The notes: generated from the letters alone by a model not told the origin. A stretch of 64,000 bases of DNA from Vibrio ichthyoenteri ATCC 700023 (GCF_000222605.1 NZ_AFWF01000175.1:1-64000); one strand, 5' to 3'. Counted from the stretch's first letter, positions 27,529 through 37,552 are shown. A program made the numbers and translations.

Positions 27529-28839
27529 ATGGAAAGCCTTACATTACAACCAATCAATAAAGTCGATGGTGAGGTCAACTTACCGGGTTCTAAAAGTGTA
27601 TCAAACCGAGCTTTACTGCTGGCGGCATTGGCGCAAGGAACCACTCGTTTAACCAATCTGCTTGATAGTGACGACATACGTCATATGCTGAATGCTTTGA
27701 CTTCGCTCGGGGTTAATTATCGTTTATCGGATGATAAGACTGAGTGCGAAGTGGATGGTTTAGGCTCTGCATTTTCTGGTGGACATAGCGTTGGTGGACA
27801 AAGCGACGCGGCTCAATCATTAGAATTAGTCTTAGGTAACGCAGGCACCGCGATGCGCCCATTGGCGGCCGCTTTATGTTTAGGTTCAGGTGAGTATGTA
27901 CTTACTGGTGAGCCTCGTATGAAAGAGCGCCCAATTGGCCATTTGGTAGATGCGTTGCGTCAAGCCGGAGCAGAGATTAGCTATCTTGAAAATGACAACT
28001 ACCCACCAATTAAGATTGTTGGTAGTGGCCTAAATGGCGGCAGCGTTGAGATTGACGGTTCTATCTCAAGCCAGTTCTTGACGGCATTTTTGATGTCAGC
28101 GCCATTAGCGAAAGACGATGTCACGATCAACATCGTCGGCGATTTGGTTTCAAAACCCTACATCGATATTACCTTACACATCATGGCTCAGTTTGGGGTT
28201 GTGGTAGAAAACCGCAATTACCAACAATTTGCGATTAAAGCTGGGCAACAATATGTCTCGCCAGGTGATTTATTGGTCGAAGGCGATGCTTCTTCTGCTT
28301 CGTATTTTCTTGCGGCTGCGGCTATCAAAGGTGGTGCAATTAAGGTCACGGGTATCGGTAGAAACAGTATTCAAGGGGATATTCAATTTGCTGACGCGCT
28401 AGAGAAAATGGGTGCTGAAATTGAATGGGGTGATGACTACGTCATTTCTCGCGTGGGTAAGCTTAAAGCGGTTGATTTAGACTTTAATCATATCCCTGAT
28501 GCCGCGATGACGATTGCCACTACGGCGCTGTTTGCCGAAGGTACCACGGCGATTCGCAATGTTTACAACTGGCGAGTAAAAGAGACCGACCGCTTGTCTG
28601 CCATGGCAACTGAATTGCGTAAAGTAGGCGCTGAAGTGGAGGAGGGTGAAGATTACATCATTGTGACCCCACCCACTCAGCTTAAGCATGCTGCGATTGA
28701 TACCTATGACGATCACCGTATGGCCATGTGTTTCTCGTTAGTCGCATTGAGCGATACGCCAGTCACAATTAATGATCCGAAATGTACCTCGAAGACCTTC
28801 CCTGATTATTTCGATAAATTGGCGGGTTTGAGCTGTTAA
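27529..28839 (+). CDS. aroA: 3-phosphoshikimate 1-carboxyvinyltransferase (EPSP synthase)
   Basis: This 436-residue enzyme of the shikimate pathway joins phosphoenolpyruvate and shikimate 3-phosphate. Motifs include [17 protein letters not shown] at residues 19-35, [18 protein letters not shown] near 107, [17 protein letters not shown] near 134 and the C-terminal [19 protein letters not shown] lies 12 bases before ATG 27529; an upstream ATG at 27496 lacks a site. It is about ten residues longer than E. coli AroA because of a Gly/Ser-rich insert (about residues 84-93, [10 protein letters not shown]) caused by an in-frame 15-base tandem duplication at 27778-27807. Confidence 0.96.
   Translation: MESLTLQPINKVDGEVNLPGSKSVSNRALLLAALAQGTTRLTNLLDSDDIRHMLNALTSLGVNYRLSDDKTECEVDGLGSAFSGGHSVGGQSDAAQSLELVLGNAGTAMRPLAAALCLGSGEYVLTGEPRMKERPIGHLVDALRQAGAEISYLENDNYPPIKIVGSGLNGGSVEIDGSISSQFLTAFLMSAPLAKDDVTINIVGDLVSKPYIDITLHIMAQFGVVVENRNYQQFAIKAGQQYVSPGDLLVEGDASSASYFLAAAAIKGGAIKVTGIGRNSIQGDIQFADALEKMGAEIEWGDDYVISRVGKLKAVDLDFNHIPDAAMTIATTALFAEGTTAIRNVYNWRVKETDRLSAMATELRKVGAEVEEGEDYIIVTPPTQLKHAAIDTYDDHRMAMCFSLVALSDTPVTINDPKCTSKTFPDYFDKLAGLSC
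27778..27807 (+). repeat. in-frame 15-base tandem duplication inside aroA
   Basis: GGTGGACATAGCGTT (27778-27792) is followed directly by GGTGGACAAAGCGAC (27793-27807). The copies differ at three bases and encode GGHSV and GGQSD, just before the [10 protein letters not shown] active-site motif. Confidence 0.8.
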
Positions 28840-28871
28840 GCTAAGCGAGAACATTGGGTTTCGAAAATAAC

Positions 28872-28897
28872 AAAGGCTGACACGGTGTCAGCCTTTT
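28872..28897 (+). terminator. terminator after aroA
   Basis: AAAGGCTGACA and TGTCAGCCTTT pair around three bases and run into TTTT. Confidence 0.88.
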
Positions 28898-28931
28898 CTG
28901 TTACTCGAAGCAAAAGCTCATGTTACGCTGC

Positions 28932-28952
28932 CGATTCTCGATTCTCGATCTC
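28932..28952 (-). repeat. heptanucleotide tandem repeat just after yciN
   Basis: The top strand reads CGATTCT CGATTCT CGATCTC, a 7-base unit repeated almost three times, seven bases beyond the yciN stop codon. A related 7-base array follows cmoA at 54544-54564. Confidence 0.65.
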
Positions 28953-28958
28953 AGCTGA

Positions 28959-29207
28959 CTATTTTTCTAACGTAAATTCTTTCGACAAATGGTGAGCAAG
29001 GAACTTAAACATATTGAAAACAGCAGTGGTATTTGCTGTTGGGATACCATTGTCATCTAGGAAATAATTGCCCTTAAAGACCAAAACTTCTTCTTTTTCT
29101 TCTACGCTATCAGCACGCATACCTTCGATGTAATCATCGTGGGCTTGAATAATTTGGTTCGCGATCAGTAGTAGATCGAATTGTGAGATGGTTTTTTTTT
29201 CGCTCAT
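28959..29207 (-). CDS. yciN: YciN family protein (DUF2498)
   Basis: This 82-residue protein matches E. coli YciN (DUF2498): the signature VLVFKGNYFLDDNGIPTAN and TTAVFNMFKFLAHHLSKEF is conserved. Function is unknown. ATG 29207 has AAAGGT upstream and gives the family length; a longer open frame to 29303 has no ribosome site. As in E. coli it sits head-to-head with topA. Confidence 0.9.
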   Translation of the reverse strand: MSEKKTISQFDLLLIANQIIQAHDDYIEGMRADSVEEKEEVLVFKGNYFLDDNGIPTANTTAVFNMFKFLAHHLSKEFTLEK

Positions 29208-29623
29208 CACGATTACCTTTAAATAGAGGGTTTGGCGATTAATGGTCGCGATTGTACGTGCAGTTAAGGGCATTTTCCAATGACCTATAACAATTTTACT
29301 CATGGTGGTGAGTTGAAATGTTTTGTGACGGGCTACATAAATCTGCTTACTTTGTTGGCAGAGATATAAACCACACGTTTAGTATGTGGCACTTCATCAG
29401 GTAAGGCATTGATTGTTTAACCGAACTCATTATTGAATGGGTACTATAAACACACTTAACGCTTTGGGTGAGATCGCGCATTTGTCGAGCAGTCAAAAGT
29501 GATTTTAAAAAAAGATATTGATCTTCTGGTCATCTCGCTCGATAGTAAAAAAAGAAGCAATATTTTAAGTATGTTGTGCGATAAGCTCGCGTCATCAGTC
29601 ACTAAAGGACACTAGAGTCAGTT
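29208..29623. other. 416-base intergenic region between yciN and topA
   Basis: No gene is supported here. It must contain the divergent promoters of yciN and topA. A small hairpin CCACA/TGTGG lies at 29371-29389, and A-rich runs occur near 29506 and 29550. I see no recognisable operator. Confidence 0.5.
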
Positions 29624-32245
29624 ATGGGTAAGTCACTCGTTATTGTGGAATCGCCTGCTAAGGCTAAAACCATCAATAAATATCTCGGTAAGGACTTCAT
29701 CGTAAAGTCTAGTGTGGGTCACGTACGTGATCTACCTACTGCGGGACAAAGCACCGGCCAAAAAGCAGCGGCGGTATCAACCAAAGGTTTAAGCCCGGAA
29801 GAGAAAGCTCGTGTGAAGCACGAGAAAGATCGTAAATCGCTGATCAAAAAAATGGGTATCGACCCATTTAATGGCTGGGAAGCGAATTACCAAGTACTAC
29901 CGGGTAAAGAGAAAGTAGTCGCTGAGCTACAGAAACTCGCCAAAGACGCAGATTGCGTTTATCTCGCAACCGATTTGGACCGCGAAGGAGAAGCTATCGC
30001 ATGGCACCTTCGTGAGATCATCGGTGGCGATGAAGAGCGATACAAACGTGTAGTGTTTAACGAAATTACCAAAAATGCTATCCAACAAGCGTTCGAAAAA
30101 CCGGGCGAACTGAGTATGGATGGTGTTAATGCCCAACAAGCACGTCGTTTTATGGACCGTGTTGTTGGCTTTATGGTCTCTCCACTGTTGTGGAAAAAAG
30201 TGGCTCGTGGCTTGTCAGCTGGTCGTGTTCAATCTGTAGCGGTTAAGCTACTGGTTGAGCGTGAGCGCGAAATTAAAGCGTTTATCCCAGAAGAATTTTG
30301 GGATATCCACGCCAATACCAAGACGCAAAACAAAACGGACTTCCGCCTACAAGTGGCTCAAAAAGATGGTGTGGCATTCAAGCCAACCAATCAAACTGAC
30401 ACGATAGCCGCGGTTTCGGTACTTGAAAATGCCGCTTTTGAAGTGTGTAAACGTGAAGACCGCCCTACGTCAAGTAAGCCGTCTGCACCATTTATCACTT
30501 CAACGCTACAACAAGCAGCAAGTACGCGTCTAGGCTACGGCGTTAAAAAGACCATGATGCTGGCTCAGCGCTTGTATGAGGCGGGTTACATCACTTATAT
30601 GCGTACTGACTCAACTAACTTGAGTTCAGAGGCTGTAGAGACGTTACGCGAGTATATTGGCACAGAGTACGGTGACGCTTACCTGCCAGCAAGTAAACTG
30701 GTTTACGGTAGCAAAGAGGGCGCTCAAGAGGCGCACGAAGCGATCCGTCCATCAGATGTAACGGTGAAAACTGAAGATCTTGTGTCTATGGAAGCAGACG
30801 CACACAAACTGTATAACCTGATTTGGAACCAGTTTGTTGCCTGTCAAATGACGCCAGCGCAATACGATTCAACCACTGTGAGCGTAAAAGCGGCTGAATA
30901 CACGCTGAAAGCAAAAGGTCGTATCCTTAAGTTTGATGGTTGGACTCGTGTTCAACGTCCAATGGGTAAGAACGAAGACCAAATTCTACCTGCGGTTCAA
31001 GTGGGTGATAAAATTGACTTGGTTGATCTTGAACCTAAGCAGCACTTTACTAAGCCACCAGCACGCTTTACCGAAGCGGCATTGGTTAAAGAACTTGAAA
31101 AACGTGGTATTGGTCGTCCTTCAACGTACGCATCGATCATCTCAACCATTCAAGATCGTGGTTACGTAAAAGTTGAACAACGTCGTTTCTATGCAGAGAA
31201 GATGGGTGAAATTGTTACTGACCGTCTTGATGGCAGTTTCCATGAGTTGATGAACTACGAGTTCACCTCAAAAATGGAGCAGAAGCTTGACCAAGTCGCG
31301 GTGGGTGATGCGAACTGGAAATCAGTCCTAGATAACTTCTTCACCGATTTTACTGGCGATCTTGAGAAGGCAGAATTGGATGAAGATGTGGGTGGCATGA
31401 AGCCAAACCATATCGTATACACCGATATCGAGTGTCCAACGTGTTCACGCGAGATGGGTATTCGTACTGCATCAACGGGTGTGTTCCTAGGTTGTTCTGG
31501 TTATGCATTACCGCCAAAAGAGCGCTGTAAAACCACGATTAACTTGGGTGACGAAGAAGGCATAATTAACGTACTTGAAGAAGACGTTGAAACGGCTGCG
31601 CTACGTGCGAAGAAACGTTGTCCAATTTGTGAAACGGCGATGGACGCTTATCTGATTGATGATAAACGTAAGCTGCATGTTTGTGGTAACAACCCGAACT
31701 GTGAAGGTTACGTTGTCGAGTTTGGTGAGTACAAAGTTAAAGGCTATGAAGGCCCGCTGGTTGAGTGTGACAAGTGTGGTAGCGATATGGTTCTTAAGAA
31801 CGGTCGTTTCGGTAAATACATGGATTGCACCAGCGAGACTTGTAAGAACACGCGTAAGATCCTGAAAAATGGTGAAGTTGCACCGCCAAAAGAAGATCCA
31901 GTACACCTACCAGAGCTGCCGTGTGAAAACTCAGACGCATACTTTGTTCTACGTGATGGTGCCTCTGGTTTGTTCTTAGCGGCAAGTACTTTCCCTAAAT
32001 CGCGTGAAACACGTGCCCCTTTAGTGGAAGAACTTAAACGTTTTAAAGATCGTATTTCTGCAAAGTTCCATTATCTTGCGGATGCACCAGAGAAAGATCC
32101 AGATGGTCTGCCGATGGTAGTGCGTTTTAGTCGTAAGACGAAAGAGAACTATGTGCGCTCAGAAATTGATGGTAAGCCATCAGGTTATACAGCCCTTTTC
32201 GTGGATGGAAAGTGGGATATAACAGACAAGCGTAAGAATAAATAA
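29624..32245 (+). CDS. topA: DNA topoisomerase I
   Basis: This 873-residue type IA topoisomerase relaxes negative supercoils. The Toprim domain begins with [18 protein letters not shown] (residues 4-21) and includes [13 protein letters not shown] near 112. The active-site tyrosine is in [14 protein letters not shown] near 325. The C-terminus carries several zinc ribbons ([31 protein letters not shown]) and a further basic domain, as in E. coli TopA (865 residues). AGAG about seven bases before the ATG is the likely ribosome site. A strong terminator follows. Confidence 0.97.
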   Translation: MGKSLVIVESPAKAKTINKYLGKDFIVKSSVGHVRDLPTAGQSTGQKAAAVSTKGLSPEEKARVKHEKDRKSLIKKMGIDPFNGWEANYQVLPGKEKVVAELQKLAKDADCVYLATDLDREGEAIAWHLREIIGGDEERYKRVVFNEITKNAIQQAFEKPGELSMDGVNAQQARRFMDRVVGFMVSPLLWKKVARGLSAGRVQSVAVKLLVEREREIKAFIPEEFWDIHANTKTQNKTDFRLQVAQKDGVAFKPTNQTDTIAAVSVLENAAFEVCKREDRPTSSKPSAPFITSTLQQAASTRLGYGVKKTMMLAQRLYEAGYITYMRTDSTNLSSEAVETLREYIGTEYGDAYLPASKLVYGSKEGAQEAHEAIRPSDVTVKTEDLVSMEADAHKLYNLIWNQFVACQMTPAQYDSTTVSVKAAEYTLKAKGRILKFDGWTRVQRPMGKNEDQILPAVQVGDKIDLVDLEPKQHFTKPPARFTEAALVKELEKRGIGRPSTYASIISTIQDRGYVKVEQRRFYAEKMGEIVTDRLDGSFHELMNYEFTSKMEQKLDQVAVGDANWKSVLDNFFTDFTGDLEKAELDEDVGGMKPNHIVYTDIECPTCSREMGIRTASTGVFLGCSGYALPPKERCKTTINLGDEEGIINVLEEDVETAALRAKKRCPICETAMDAYLIDDKRKLHVCGNNPNCEGYVVEFGEYKVKGYEGPLVECDKCGSDMVLKNGRFGKYMDCTSETCKNTRKILKNGEVAPPKEDPVHLPELPCENSDAYFVLRDGASGLFLAASTFPKSRETRAPLVEELKRFKDRISAKFHYLADAPEKDPDGLPMVVRFSRKTKENYVRSEIDGKPSGYTALFVDGKWDITDKRKNK

Positions 32246-32260
32246 TCATCTATATGATTG

Positions 32261-32290
32261 AAAAAGCAGCGATTTATCGCTGCTTTTTTT
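32261..32290 (+). terminator. terminator after topA
   Basis: AAAAAGCAGCGAT and ATCGCTGCTTTTT pair around a minimal loop with a following T-run. Confidence 0.9.
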
Positions 32291-32686
32291 ATGCCTGAAT
32301 ATTTAACAATACGCCCGTTTAGTCAGAGCGGATGTAACGTCATTTTCACATTTCTTAATACTTACGTCGGATTATTATCAAATAACTCAATAGCGTGCGA
32401 TCTAAATCACATTTTTGTTTTCAGTATGTTAACGGCTTATGTAAATGTTACCAAATGTGTGAGCTGGATCAGGTGGTGGTTAAGTAACCTGTGAGCATTT
32501 ACCGGTATAGCGTATTTAAAATTGTAATCTTTGTCAGATACGATAATTTATAGCCAATAGCATGCACATTATTGAGGGGGGAAAGTACCGAGTAACATGG
32601 ACAGGATTTTATAGCTGCTAAAACAAGGGAATATAAAGGTACCAGACTAGGTATCAAACGATAAATAATAATATGGAGAATAACGA
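32291..32686 (+). promoter_or_regulatory. long glgC promoter and leader region (about 395 bases)
   Basis: This gene-free stretch lies upstream of glgC. It contains a near-consensus CRP site at 32396-32411 and a weaker related word near 32455-32472 (TGTGTGAGCTGGATCA). The last 80 bases are AT-rich with the ribosome site TGGAGAA before ATG 32687. No protein is supported here. Confidence 0.5.
32396..32411. promoter_or_regulatory. candidate CRP (cAMP receptor protein) site upstream of glgC
   Basis: TGCGATCTAAATCACA matches the CRP consensus TGTGATCTAGATCACA at 14 of 16 positions, including a perfect right half-site. It lies about 275 bases before the glgC ATG. CRP control of glycogen synthesis is known in E. 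coli; here it is inferred from the site. Confidence 0.6.
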
Positions 32687-33904
32687 ATGGCTGGTGTACT
32701 AGGAATGATCCTTGCTGGTGGAGAGGGCTCAAGACTGCGTCCTTTAACTGAGTCTCGGAGTAAACCTTCGGTTCCTTTCGGTGGTAGCTACCGCCTTATT
32801 GACTTCGCGCTAAATAATTTTATTAATGCTGACCTTATGCGCATTTATGTGCTGACTCAGTTTAAATCACAATCCTTGTTCCACCATCTAAAGAAAGGTT
32901 GGAACATCAACGGTATTACTGACCGTTTTATCGATCCTATCCCTGCTCAAATGCGTACCGGTAAACGTTGGTATGAAGGTACTGCCGACGCCATTTACCA
33001 AAACTTGCGCTTCATGGAACTGGCTGAACCTGATCAAGTGTGTATCTTCGGTTCCGATCATATCTACAAAATGGACATCAAGCAGATGCTTGATTTTCAC
33101 CAAACCAAAGAAGCAGCACTCACCGTTTCTGCACTGCGTATGCCACTTGAGCAAGCATCACAGTTTGGGGTGATTGAAGTGGATACTGACGGTCGTATGA
33201 TCGGCTTTGAAGAAAAACCACAAAATCCTAAGTCGATTCCAGGTGATCCTGGTTTTGCATTGGTCTCAATGGGCAACTACGTGTTTGAAGCGTCAACGCT
33301 TTTTGCTGAGTTGATCGAAGATGCGGATAATCCGGATTCGTCGCACGATTTTGGCAAAGACATCATTCCAAAAATGTTCCCACGTGGAGACGTGTTCGTT
33401 TACGACTTCAGTACCAACCACATCACGGGTGAAAAAGAAGAAGTGTACTGGCGTGATGTCGGTACGATCCATGCGTACTGGGAAGCGCACATGGATTTGT
33501 TGCAAAAAGACGCACCATTCTCACTCTATAACCGTAAATGGCCACTGCATACCTATTACCCACCATTGCCACCAGCAACCTTTACCGACTGTGATAATGG
33601 TCGTGTGCAAATCATTGATAGCTTAGTTTGTAATGGCAGTTTAGTGCGTGGTTCAAGAATCGAAAAGTCGGTATTGGGCTTCCGCAGCAACATCGCTTCT
33701 GCGTGTGACATCAGTGAAAGTATTTTACTGGGTGACGTTAAAATCGGTGAAGGTTGTGTGTTACGCCGGGTAATTATTGATAAAGATGTTGATATCGCAC
33801 CGGGGACGCAAGTAGGGGTTAACCTGAAAGAAGACCGTAAACACTTCCATGTTTCAGACGAAGGCATAGTCGTGATTCCTAAAGGAGTAAAAGTTGGCTA
33901 CTAA
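32687..33904 (+). CDS. glgC: glucose-1-phosphate adenylyltransferase
   Basis: This 405-residue enzyme makes ADP-glucose from glucose 1-phosphate and ATP, the committed step of glycogen synthesis. The nucleotidyltransferase motif ILAGGEGSRLRPLTESRSKPSVPFGG begins near residue 8; VCIFGSDHIYKMD and the glucose-1-phosphate loop GFEEKPQNPKSIPG follow, then a C-terminal left-handed beta helix (hexapeptide-like ILLGDVKIGEGCVLRRVIID). TGGAGAA precedes the ATG. Its last 11 bases overlap glgA, so the two are one operon. Confidence 0.95.
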   Translation: MAGVLGMILAGGEGSRLRPLTESRSKPSVPFGGSYRLIDFALNNFINADLMRIYVLTQFKSQSLFHHLKKGWNINGITDRFIDPIPAQMRTGKRWYEGTADAIYQNLRFMELAEPDQVCIFGSDHIYKMDIKQMLDFHQTKEAALTVSALRMPLEQASQFGVIEVDTDGRMIGFEEKPQNPKSIPGDPGFALVSMGNYVFEASTLFAELIEDADNPDSSHDFGKDIIPKMFPRGDVFVYDFSTNHITGEKEEVYWRDVGTIHAYWEAHMDLLQKDAPFSLYNRKWPLHTYYPPLPPATFTDCDNGRVQIIDSLVCNGSLVRGSRIEKSVLGFRSNIASACDISESILLGDVKIGEGCVLRRVIIDKDVDIAPGTQVGVNLKEDRKHFHVSDEGIVVIPKGVKVGY

Positions 33905-35351
33905 GCAATTGTCGATACTCTTTGTTGCATCAGAAATTGATGGCTTGATAAAAAGTGGTGGCTTGGCGGACGTCGCCAAGGCACTGCCGCAAGCGCTATG
34001 CTCGTTAGGGCAAGACGTGCGAGTGACGATTCCAGCATATCGTAAAATCGCCGATATAGACCAAGCGCCAGTAGTGCTGGAGACTCATTTGGAGCATTGG
34101 CCGCATACACCGTATAAAATACGCCAGCTATCGGTAGAGGGCCTACCGGTTTATGCCATCGAGTGTGACCAATATTTTAGCCGCGATGAAATGTACTCAG
34201 AGTACAATCAAGCCTATCCAGATAACGGTGAGCGCTTTGCTTTTTTCAGCGCCGCAAGTTTGGATATGCTGGCTAAACTGGGTTTTCGTCCAGATATTGT
34301 CCATGCCAATGATTGGCACACCGGCTTTGTCCCGTATTTGCTGAAATATCGTTATGCGGAATGCCCATACTTTGCCAATACCAAAAGCATTATTTCAATT
34401 CACAATGCGGTGTTTAAAGGGGTATTTAGCTACGAAGAAGTGCATTCTTTACCAGAGATGCAAGTGCACTATACACCAGACGCCGCGGTCAGCAATAGTC
34501 ATATTACGATGTTGAAAGCTGGGGTGATGACGGCAGATAAAATTAATGCTGTGAGTCCTACTTATGCCAAAGAGTTGCAAACCGAACTTGGTAGCCATGG
34601 GATGGCAAAAGAGTTCCAAGCACGCTCTGAAGATTTGGTTGGGATTTTGAATGGTTGCGATTACAGTGCGTGGAGCCCTGAAACCGATCGCTACTTGCCA
34701 CTCAATTTTAAAGCCAATAAGCAAAGTATGTTGCGTGGTAAGAAGGCGAGTAAAAATGCTCTGCAGCAACGTGTAGGCCTTCCTGAGGCCGATAACGCGA
34801 TGTATGGCATGGTTTGCCGCCTGACGAATCAAAAGGGCGTACAGTATTTGATTCCAATTCTTGACCGCTTCTTGAAATTGGATGTGCAAGTGGTGATTGT
34901 CGGCACGGGTGATCCGAAGTTGGCCTATCAGCTTAAAGCCATTGCCGAGCGTTACAGCGATAAATTCGCCTTTGTTGAAGCTTACGACAATGAACTGGCG
35001 CACTGGGTGGAAGCGGGCTCTGACTTCTTCTTGATGCCATCTGAATTTGAACCTTGTGGTTTAAATCAGATCTACAGCATGGCCTACGGTACTCTACCTA
35101 TCGTCCGTGCGGTTGGGGGGCTTAAGGATAGCGTGATTGATTATGATCATTCGCCACTGCAAGCGACAGGTTTTGTTTTTGAACTTCCAGAACCATTGGA
35201 GTTACTGAGCATCATGCAACGTTCATTGCTGCTGTATACGCAAAAACCAGCAGAGATGAGACGGGTGCAATTGTATGCGATGGAGCAGAATTTCTGCTGG
35301 AAACAAGCCGCAGACGAATATTTGTCGCTTTACCATGCTGCGTTAGGTTAA
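33894..35351 (+). CDS. glgA: glycogen synthase (ADP-glucose)
   Basis: This 485-residue GT5 glycosyltransferase extends alpha-1,4-glucan chains from ADP-glucose. The N-terminal KSGGLADVAKALP (near residue 20) is the ADP-glucose-binding motif of bacterial glycogen synthases. VHANDWHTGFVPYLL near 133, VCRLTNQKGVQYL near 309 and the C-terminal MPSEFEPCGLNQIYSMAYGTLPIVRAVGGL are also typical. It starts with TTG at 33894, inside glgC, with AAAGGAG six bases upstream, which is decisive for this start. A terminator follows. No branching enzyme lies nearby. Confidence 0.95.
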   Translation: MATKQLSILFVASEIDGLIKSGGLADVAKALPQALCSLGQDVRVTIPAYRKIADIDQAPVVLETHLEHWPHTPYKIRQLSVEGLPVYAIECDQYFSRDEMYSEYNQAYPDNGERFAFFSAASLDMLAKLGFRPDIVHANDWHTGFVPYLLKYRYAECPYFANTKSIISIHNAVFKGVFSYEEVHSLPEMQVHYTPDAAVSNSHITMLKAGVMTADKINAVSPTYAKELQTELGSHGMAKEFQARSEDLVGILNGCDYSAWSPETDRYLPLNFKANKQSMLRGKKASKNALQQRVGLPEADNAMYGMVCRLTNQKGVQYLIPILDRFLKLDVQVVIVGTGDPKLAYQLKAIAERYSDKFAFVEAYDNELAHWVEAGSDFFLMPSEFEPCGLNQIYSMAYGTLPIVRAVGGLKDSVIDYDHSPLQATGFVFELPEPLELLSIMQRSLLLYTQKPAEMRRVQLYAMEQNFCWKQAADEYLSLYHAALG

Positions 35352-35416
35352 ATCAAAGTCAACGAAATAGGTATTTGTTCATAAACTTTGGTACTAAAGC
35401 GTATTCATGCTTGGCT

Positions 35417-35443
35417 AAAAAGGCGTCTCTAGACGCCTTTTTT
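35417..35443 (+). terminator. terminator after glgA
   Basis: AAAAAGGCGTCT and AGACGCCTTTTT pair around two bases with a following T-run. Confidence 0.88.
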
Positions 35444-35552
35444 TACACTTTTCTCGTCGCAACCCCTCATAAATTGACGGAATCTGAATTAAGATTTCAT
35501 TACTTTATGGTAGTCTGCCAATCCCTAATAGAAACCAAACCAATTCGTATAG

Positions 35553-36356
35553 ATGAGCAATACTCTGCTATTCCATAAAACCTATCCTCATCCAACCAGT
35601 AAAGAGTGGGTGGTCTTCATCCATGGTGCTGGAGGCAGTTCATCGATATGGTTTAAGCAAATCAAAGCGTATAAAGAGCATTTCAATTTGCTGTTGGTTG
35701 ATCTTCGTGGTCATGGCAAATCAAGTCAGTTACTCAAAGATTTGATGACCAATCGCTATACGTTTAAAACCGTCACTTTAGATATTCTACAGGTACTGGA
35801 TCACCTGAAAATACAGTCGGCTCATTTTGTAGGGATGTCATTAGGCACCATTATTGTACGGAATCTGGCAGAGCTGGCCGCCGATCGTGTTAAGTCTATG
35901 GTGCTAGGTGGCGCTGTAACGCGCTTGAATACCCGTTCACAGGTGTTGGTGAGGCTTGGTAACTTTTGTAAGCACATAGTGCCTTACATGTGGTTATATC
36001 GATTATTCGCTTATATTGTAATGCCGCAACGTACGCAGAAACAATCAAGACACTTGTTCATCCGCGAAGCAAAGAAGTTATGCCAAAAAGAATTTAAACG
36101 TTGGTTTATTTTAGCGGCAGATGTGAATCCGTTGATGCGTTACTTCAAAGATAAAGAACTGCCGATTCCGACTCTTTATCTCATGGGGGATCGAGATTAC
36201 ATGTTCATTCAGCCGGTGAAAGAGATGGTCGCTGTACATCGTTCGAGTCAGCTTAAAGAGATCGCAGATTGCGGTCACGTATGTAATATCGAACGGCCGG
36301 AAGAGTTTAACCAACATTCAATAGCGTTTATTCGTCAGCAAATAGTGGTTCATTAA
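35553..36356 (+). CDS. alpha/beta hydrolase
   Basis: This 267-residue protein has the alpha/beta hydrolase fold with a complete catalytic triad visible: nucleophile Ser in GMSLGT (about residue 97), Asp in LMGDRDYMF (about 214) and His in CGHVCNIERPEEFN (about 240). The oxyanion-hole motif is FIHGAGGSSSIW near 24-35. It carries no signal peptide. The substrate is unknown; family members include esterases, lipases and C-C hydrolases. No strong ribosome site is visible before ATG 35553. It is monocistronic between glgA and a convergent DUF2007 gene. Confidence 0.85.
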   Translation: MSNTLLFHKTYPHPTSKEWVVFIHGAGGSSSIWFKQIKAYKEHFNLLLVDLRGHGKSSQLLKDLMTNRYTFKTVTLDILQVLDHLKIQSAHFVGMSLGTIIVRNLAELAADRVKSMVLGGAVTRLNTRSQVLVRLGNFCKHIVPYMWLYRLFAYIVMPQRTQKQSRHLFIREAKKLCQKEFKRWFILAADVNPLMRYFKDKELPIPTLYLMGDRDYMFIQPVKEMVAVHRSSQLKEIADCGHVCNIERPEEFNQHSIAFIRQQIVVH

Positions 36357-36365
36357 CCTTGCGTG

Positions 36366-36390
36366 CGCCATGTGATCATGATACATGGCG
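36366..36390. terminator. hairpin between convergent hydrolase and DUF2007 genes
   Basis: CGCCATGT and ACATGGCG pair perfectly around nine bases. No strong T-run follows on either strand, so its terminator activity is uncertain. Confidence 0.45.
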
Positions 36391-36409
36391 TAAATATTGT
36401 GTCAGCGCT

Positions 36410-36715
36410 CTATTTGATAGGTTCGCCACATTGCCAACACAAGGCAAATTGCCCTTCATTTTCTTCACCGCAACTGGAGCAATGCCAATTTTTTTCCAGT
36501 TGTGGCTGCTCAAATTTCTCGATTAATAAGCGTGCCTCATTTTGTTGGCTAATGTCATGTAGCCACACATAGGGCTCACTCGCTTCACCAAACGGTAATT
36601 CACCCTGAAGCCCAAAAATACCTTCACCGCGAACTTCACAGGCAATGTTATTCACCCGTAAAAGTTCGCAGACGATGTGTGCTTGTGGTGGGTTGCTGGC
36701 GCTAAATATTTTCAC
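36410..36715 (-). CDS. DUF2007 domain protein with C-terminal zinc ribbon
   Basis: This 101-residue protein begins with a DUF2007 domain (MKIFSASNPPQAHIVCELLRVNNIACEV), a ferredoxin-like fold sometimes called a putative signal-transducing protein. It ends with a zinc ribbon of two CxxC pairs (WHCSSCGEEN and LCWQCGEPIK). It starts with GTG at 36715, which overlaps by one base the stop of the upstream TVP38-family gene (TAGTG), indicating translational coupling. Function is unknown. Confidence 0.85.
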   Translation of the reverse strand: MKIFSASNPPQAHIVCELLRVNNIACEVRGEGIFGLQGELPFGEASEPYVWLHDISQQNEARLLIEKFEQPQLEKNWHCSSCGEENEGQFALCWQCGEPIK

Positions 36716-37419
36716 TAAGCCTCTCCGTTAGACGCCTTGTTCGAGGTTTTGTCGCTCTGTTTTATTTTAGCCATTACCCATTTCGCGACGATCGGGAACA
36801 GGCCAAGCAATGCAAATGATGCTAATACCGAAGGTGAAACAATACCTGAAAGTGAATCAATTTGTGCTAACTGTGTCCCCGCATTGAGATACACCGCTGT
36901 ACCTGGCAGCATGCCGATTTGACTAACCAAATAGAAACGCGCGGTGCTGATGGGAGTCAGACCCATCAATAAGTTAATCAAGAAAAATGGGAAGACAGGG
37001 ATCAAGCGTAGCGAAAACAGATAAAACGCTCCGTCTTTTTCTACCCCGAGATTAATTGCCGAGAGTTTGTCGCCAAATTTACTTTGCACCCAATCGCGCA
37101 ACAAGAAACGACTGCTGAGAAAAGCGAGAGTCGCACCGAGTGTACTGGCAAAAGAAACCAAGATTAAACTGGCCCAAAAACCAAATAACGCCGCCCCAAG
37201 TAGGGTAACAACGGCGGCGCCTGGAATCGAAAAGGCGGTGATAGCCAAATAGGCAAAAAAGTAGATAGCTGCGGCTAGGACGAAATGTTGCTCAATATAC
37301 AGAGCCAACTGGGCTTGCTGAGCTTTGGCATTTTCTAGCGTCAGTTGGTCACCAAACTGCGTGATAAGCAGCGCAATGATGGCAATAAGTAATAGGCCGA
37401 AAAATATTTTTTTATTCAT
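36715..37419 (-). CDS. TVP38/TMEM64 (DedA-like/SNARE-associated) membrane protein
   Basis: This 234-residue inner-membrane protein of the VTT/DedA superfamily has about six hydrophobic segments. The family core is AYLAITAFSIPGAAVVTLLGAALFG near residue 55 and RLIPVFPFFLINLLMGLTPISTARF near 135. Relatives affect lipid transport and membrane homeostasis; the exact role is unclear. ATG 37419 is preferred; a GTG at 37431 adds four residues. It forms an overlapping pair with the DUF2007 gene. Confidence 0.88.
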   Translation of the reverse strand: MNKKIFFGLLLIAIIALLITQFGDQLTLENAKAQQAQLALYIEQHFVLAAAIYFFAYLAITAFSIPGAAVVTLLGAALFGFWASLILVSFASTLGATLAFLSSRFLLRDWVQSKFGDKLSAINLGVEKDGAFYLFSLRLIPVFPFFLINLLMGLTPISTARFYLVSQIGMLPGTAVYLNAGTQLAQIDSLSGIVSPSVLASFALLGLFPIVAKWVMAKIKQSDKTSNKASNGEA

Positions 37420-37552
37420 CTCTGTTCTCACTTAGCGTCGCGACGCATCATTTCATCACGGACTTTATTAACTCTAGATGACTTTGAGTTAAATCGATAC
37501 CACGGTGTTGTTTGTATATGAACTTAAAAACAAAGAAAAACTTTCAAAAAAA

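Noticed and set aside
32258-32494. Plus-strand open frame of 78 codons after topA
   Set aside because: It begins inside the topA terminator hairpin, spans the likely CRP site and has no family-like features.
34449-35003. Long minus-strand open frame (184 codons) opposite glgA
   Set aside because: It lies wholly inside glgA, whose protein is clearly real; the reverse frame has no recognisable domain or ribosome site.
36366-36390. Palindrome CGCCATGT/ACATGGCG as a regulatory site
   Set aside because: It lies between two convergent genes, where a 3'-end hairpin is the simpler reading.
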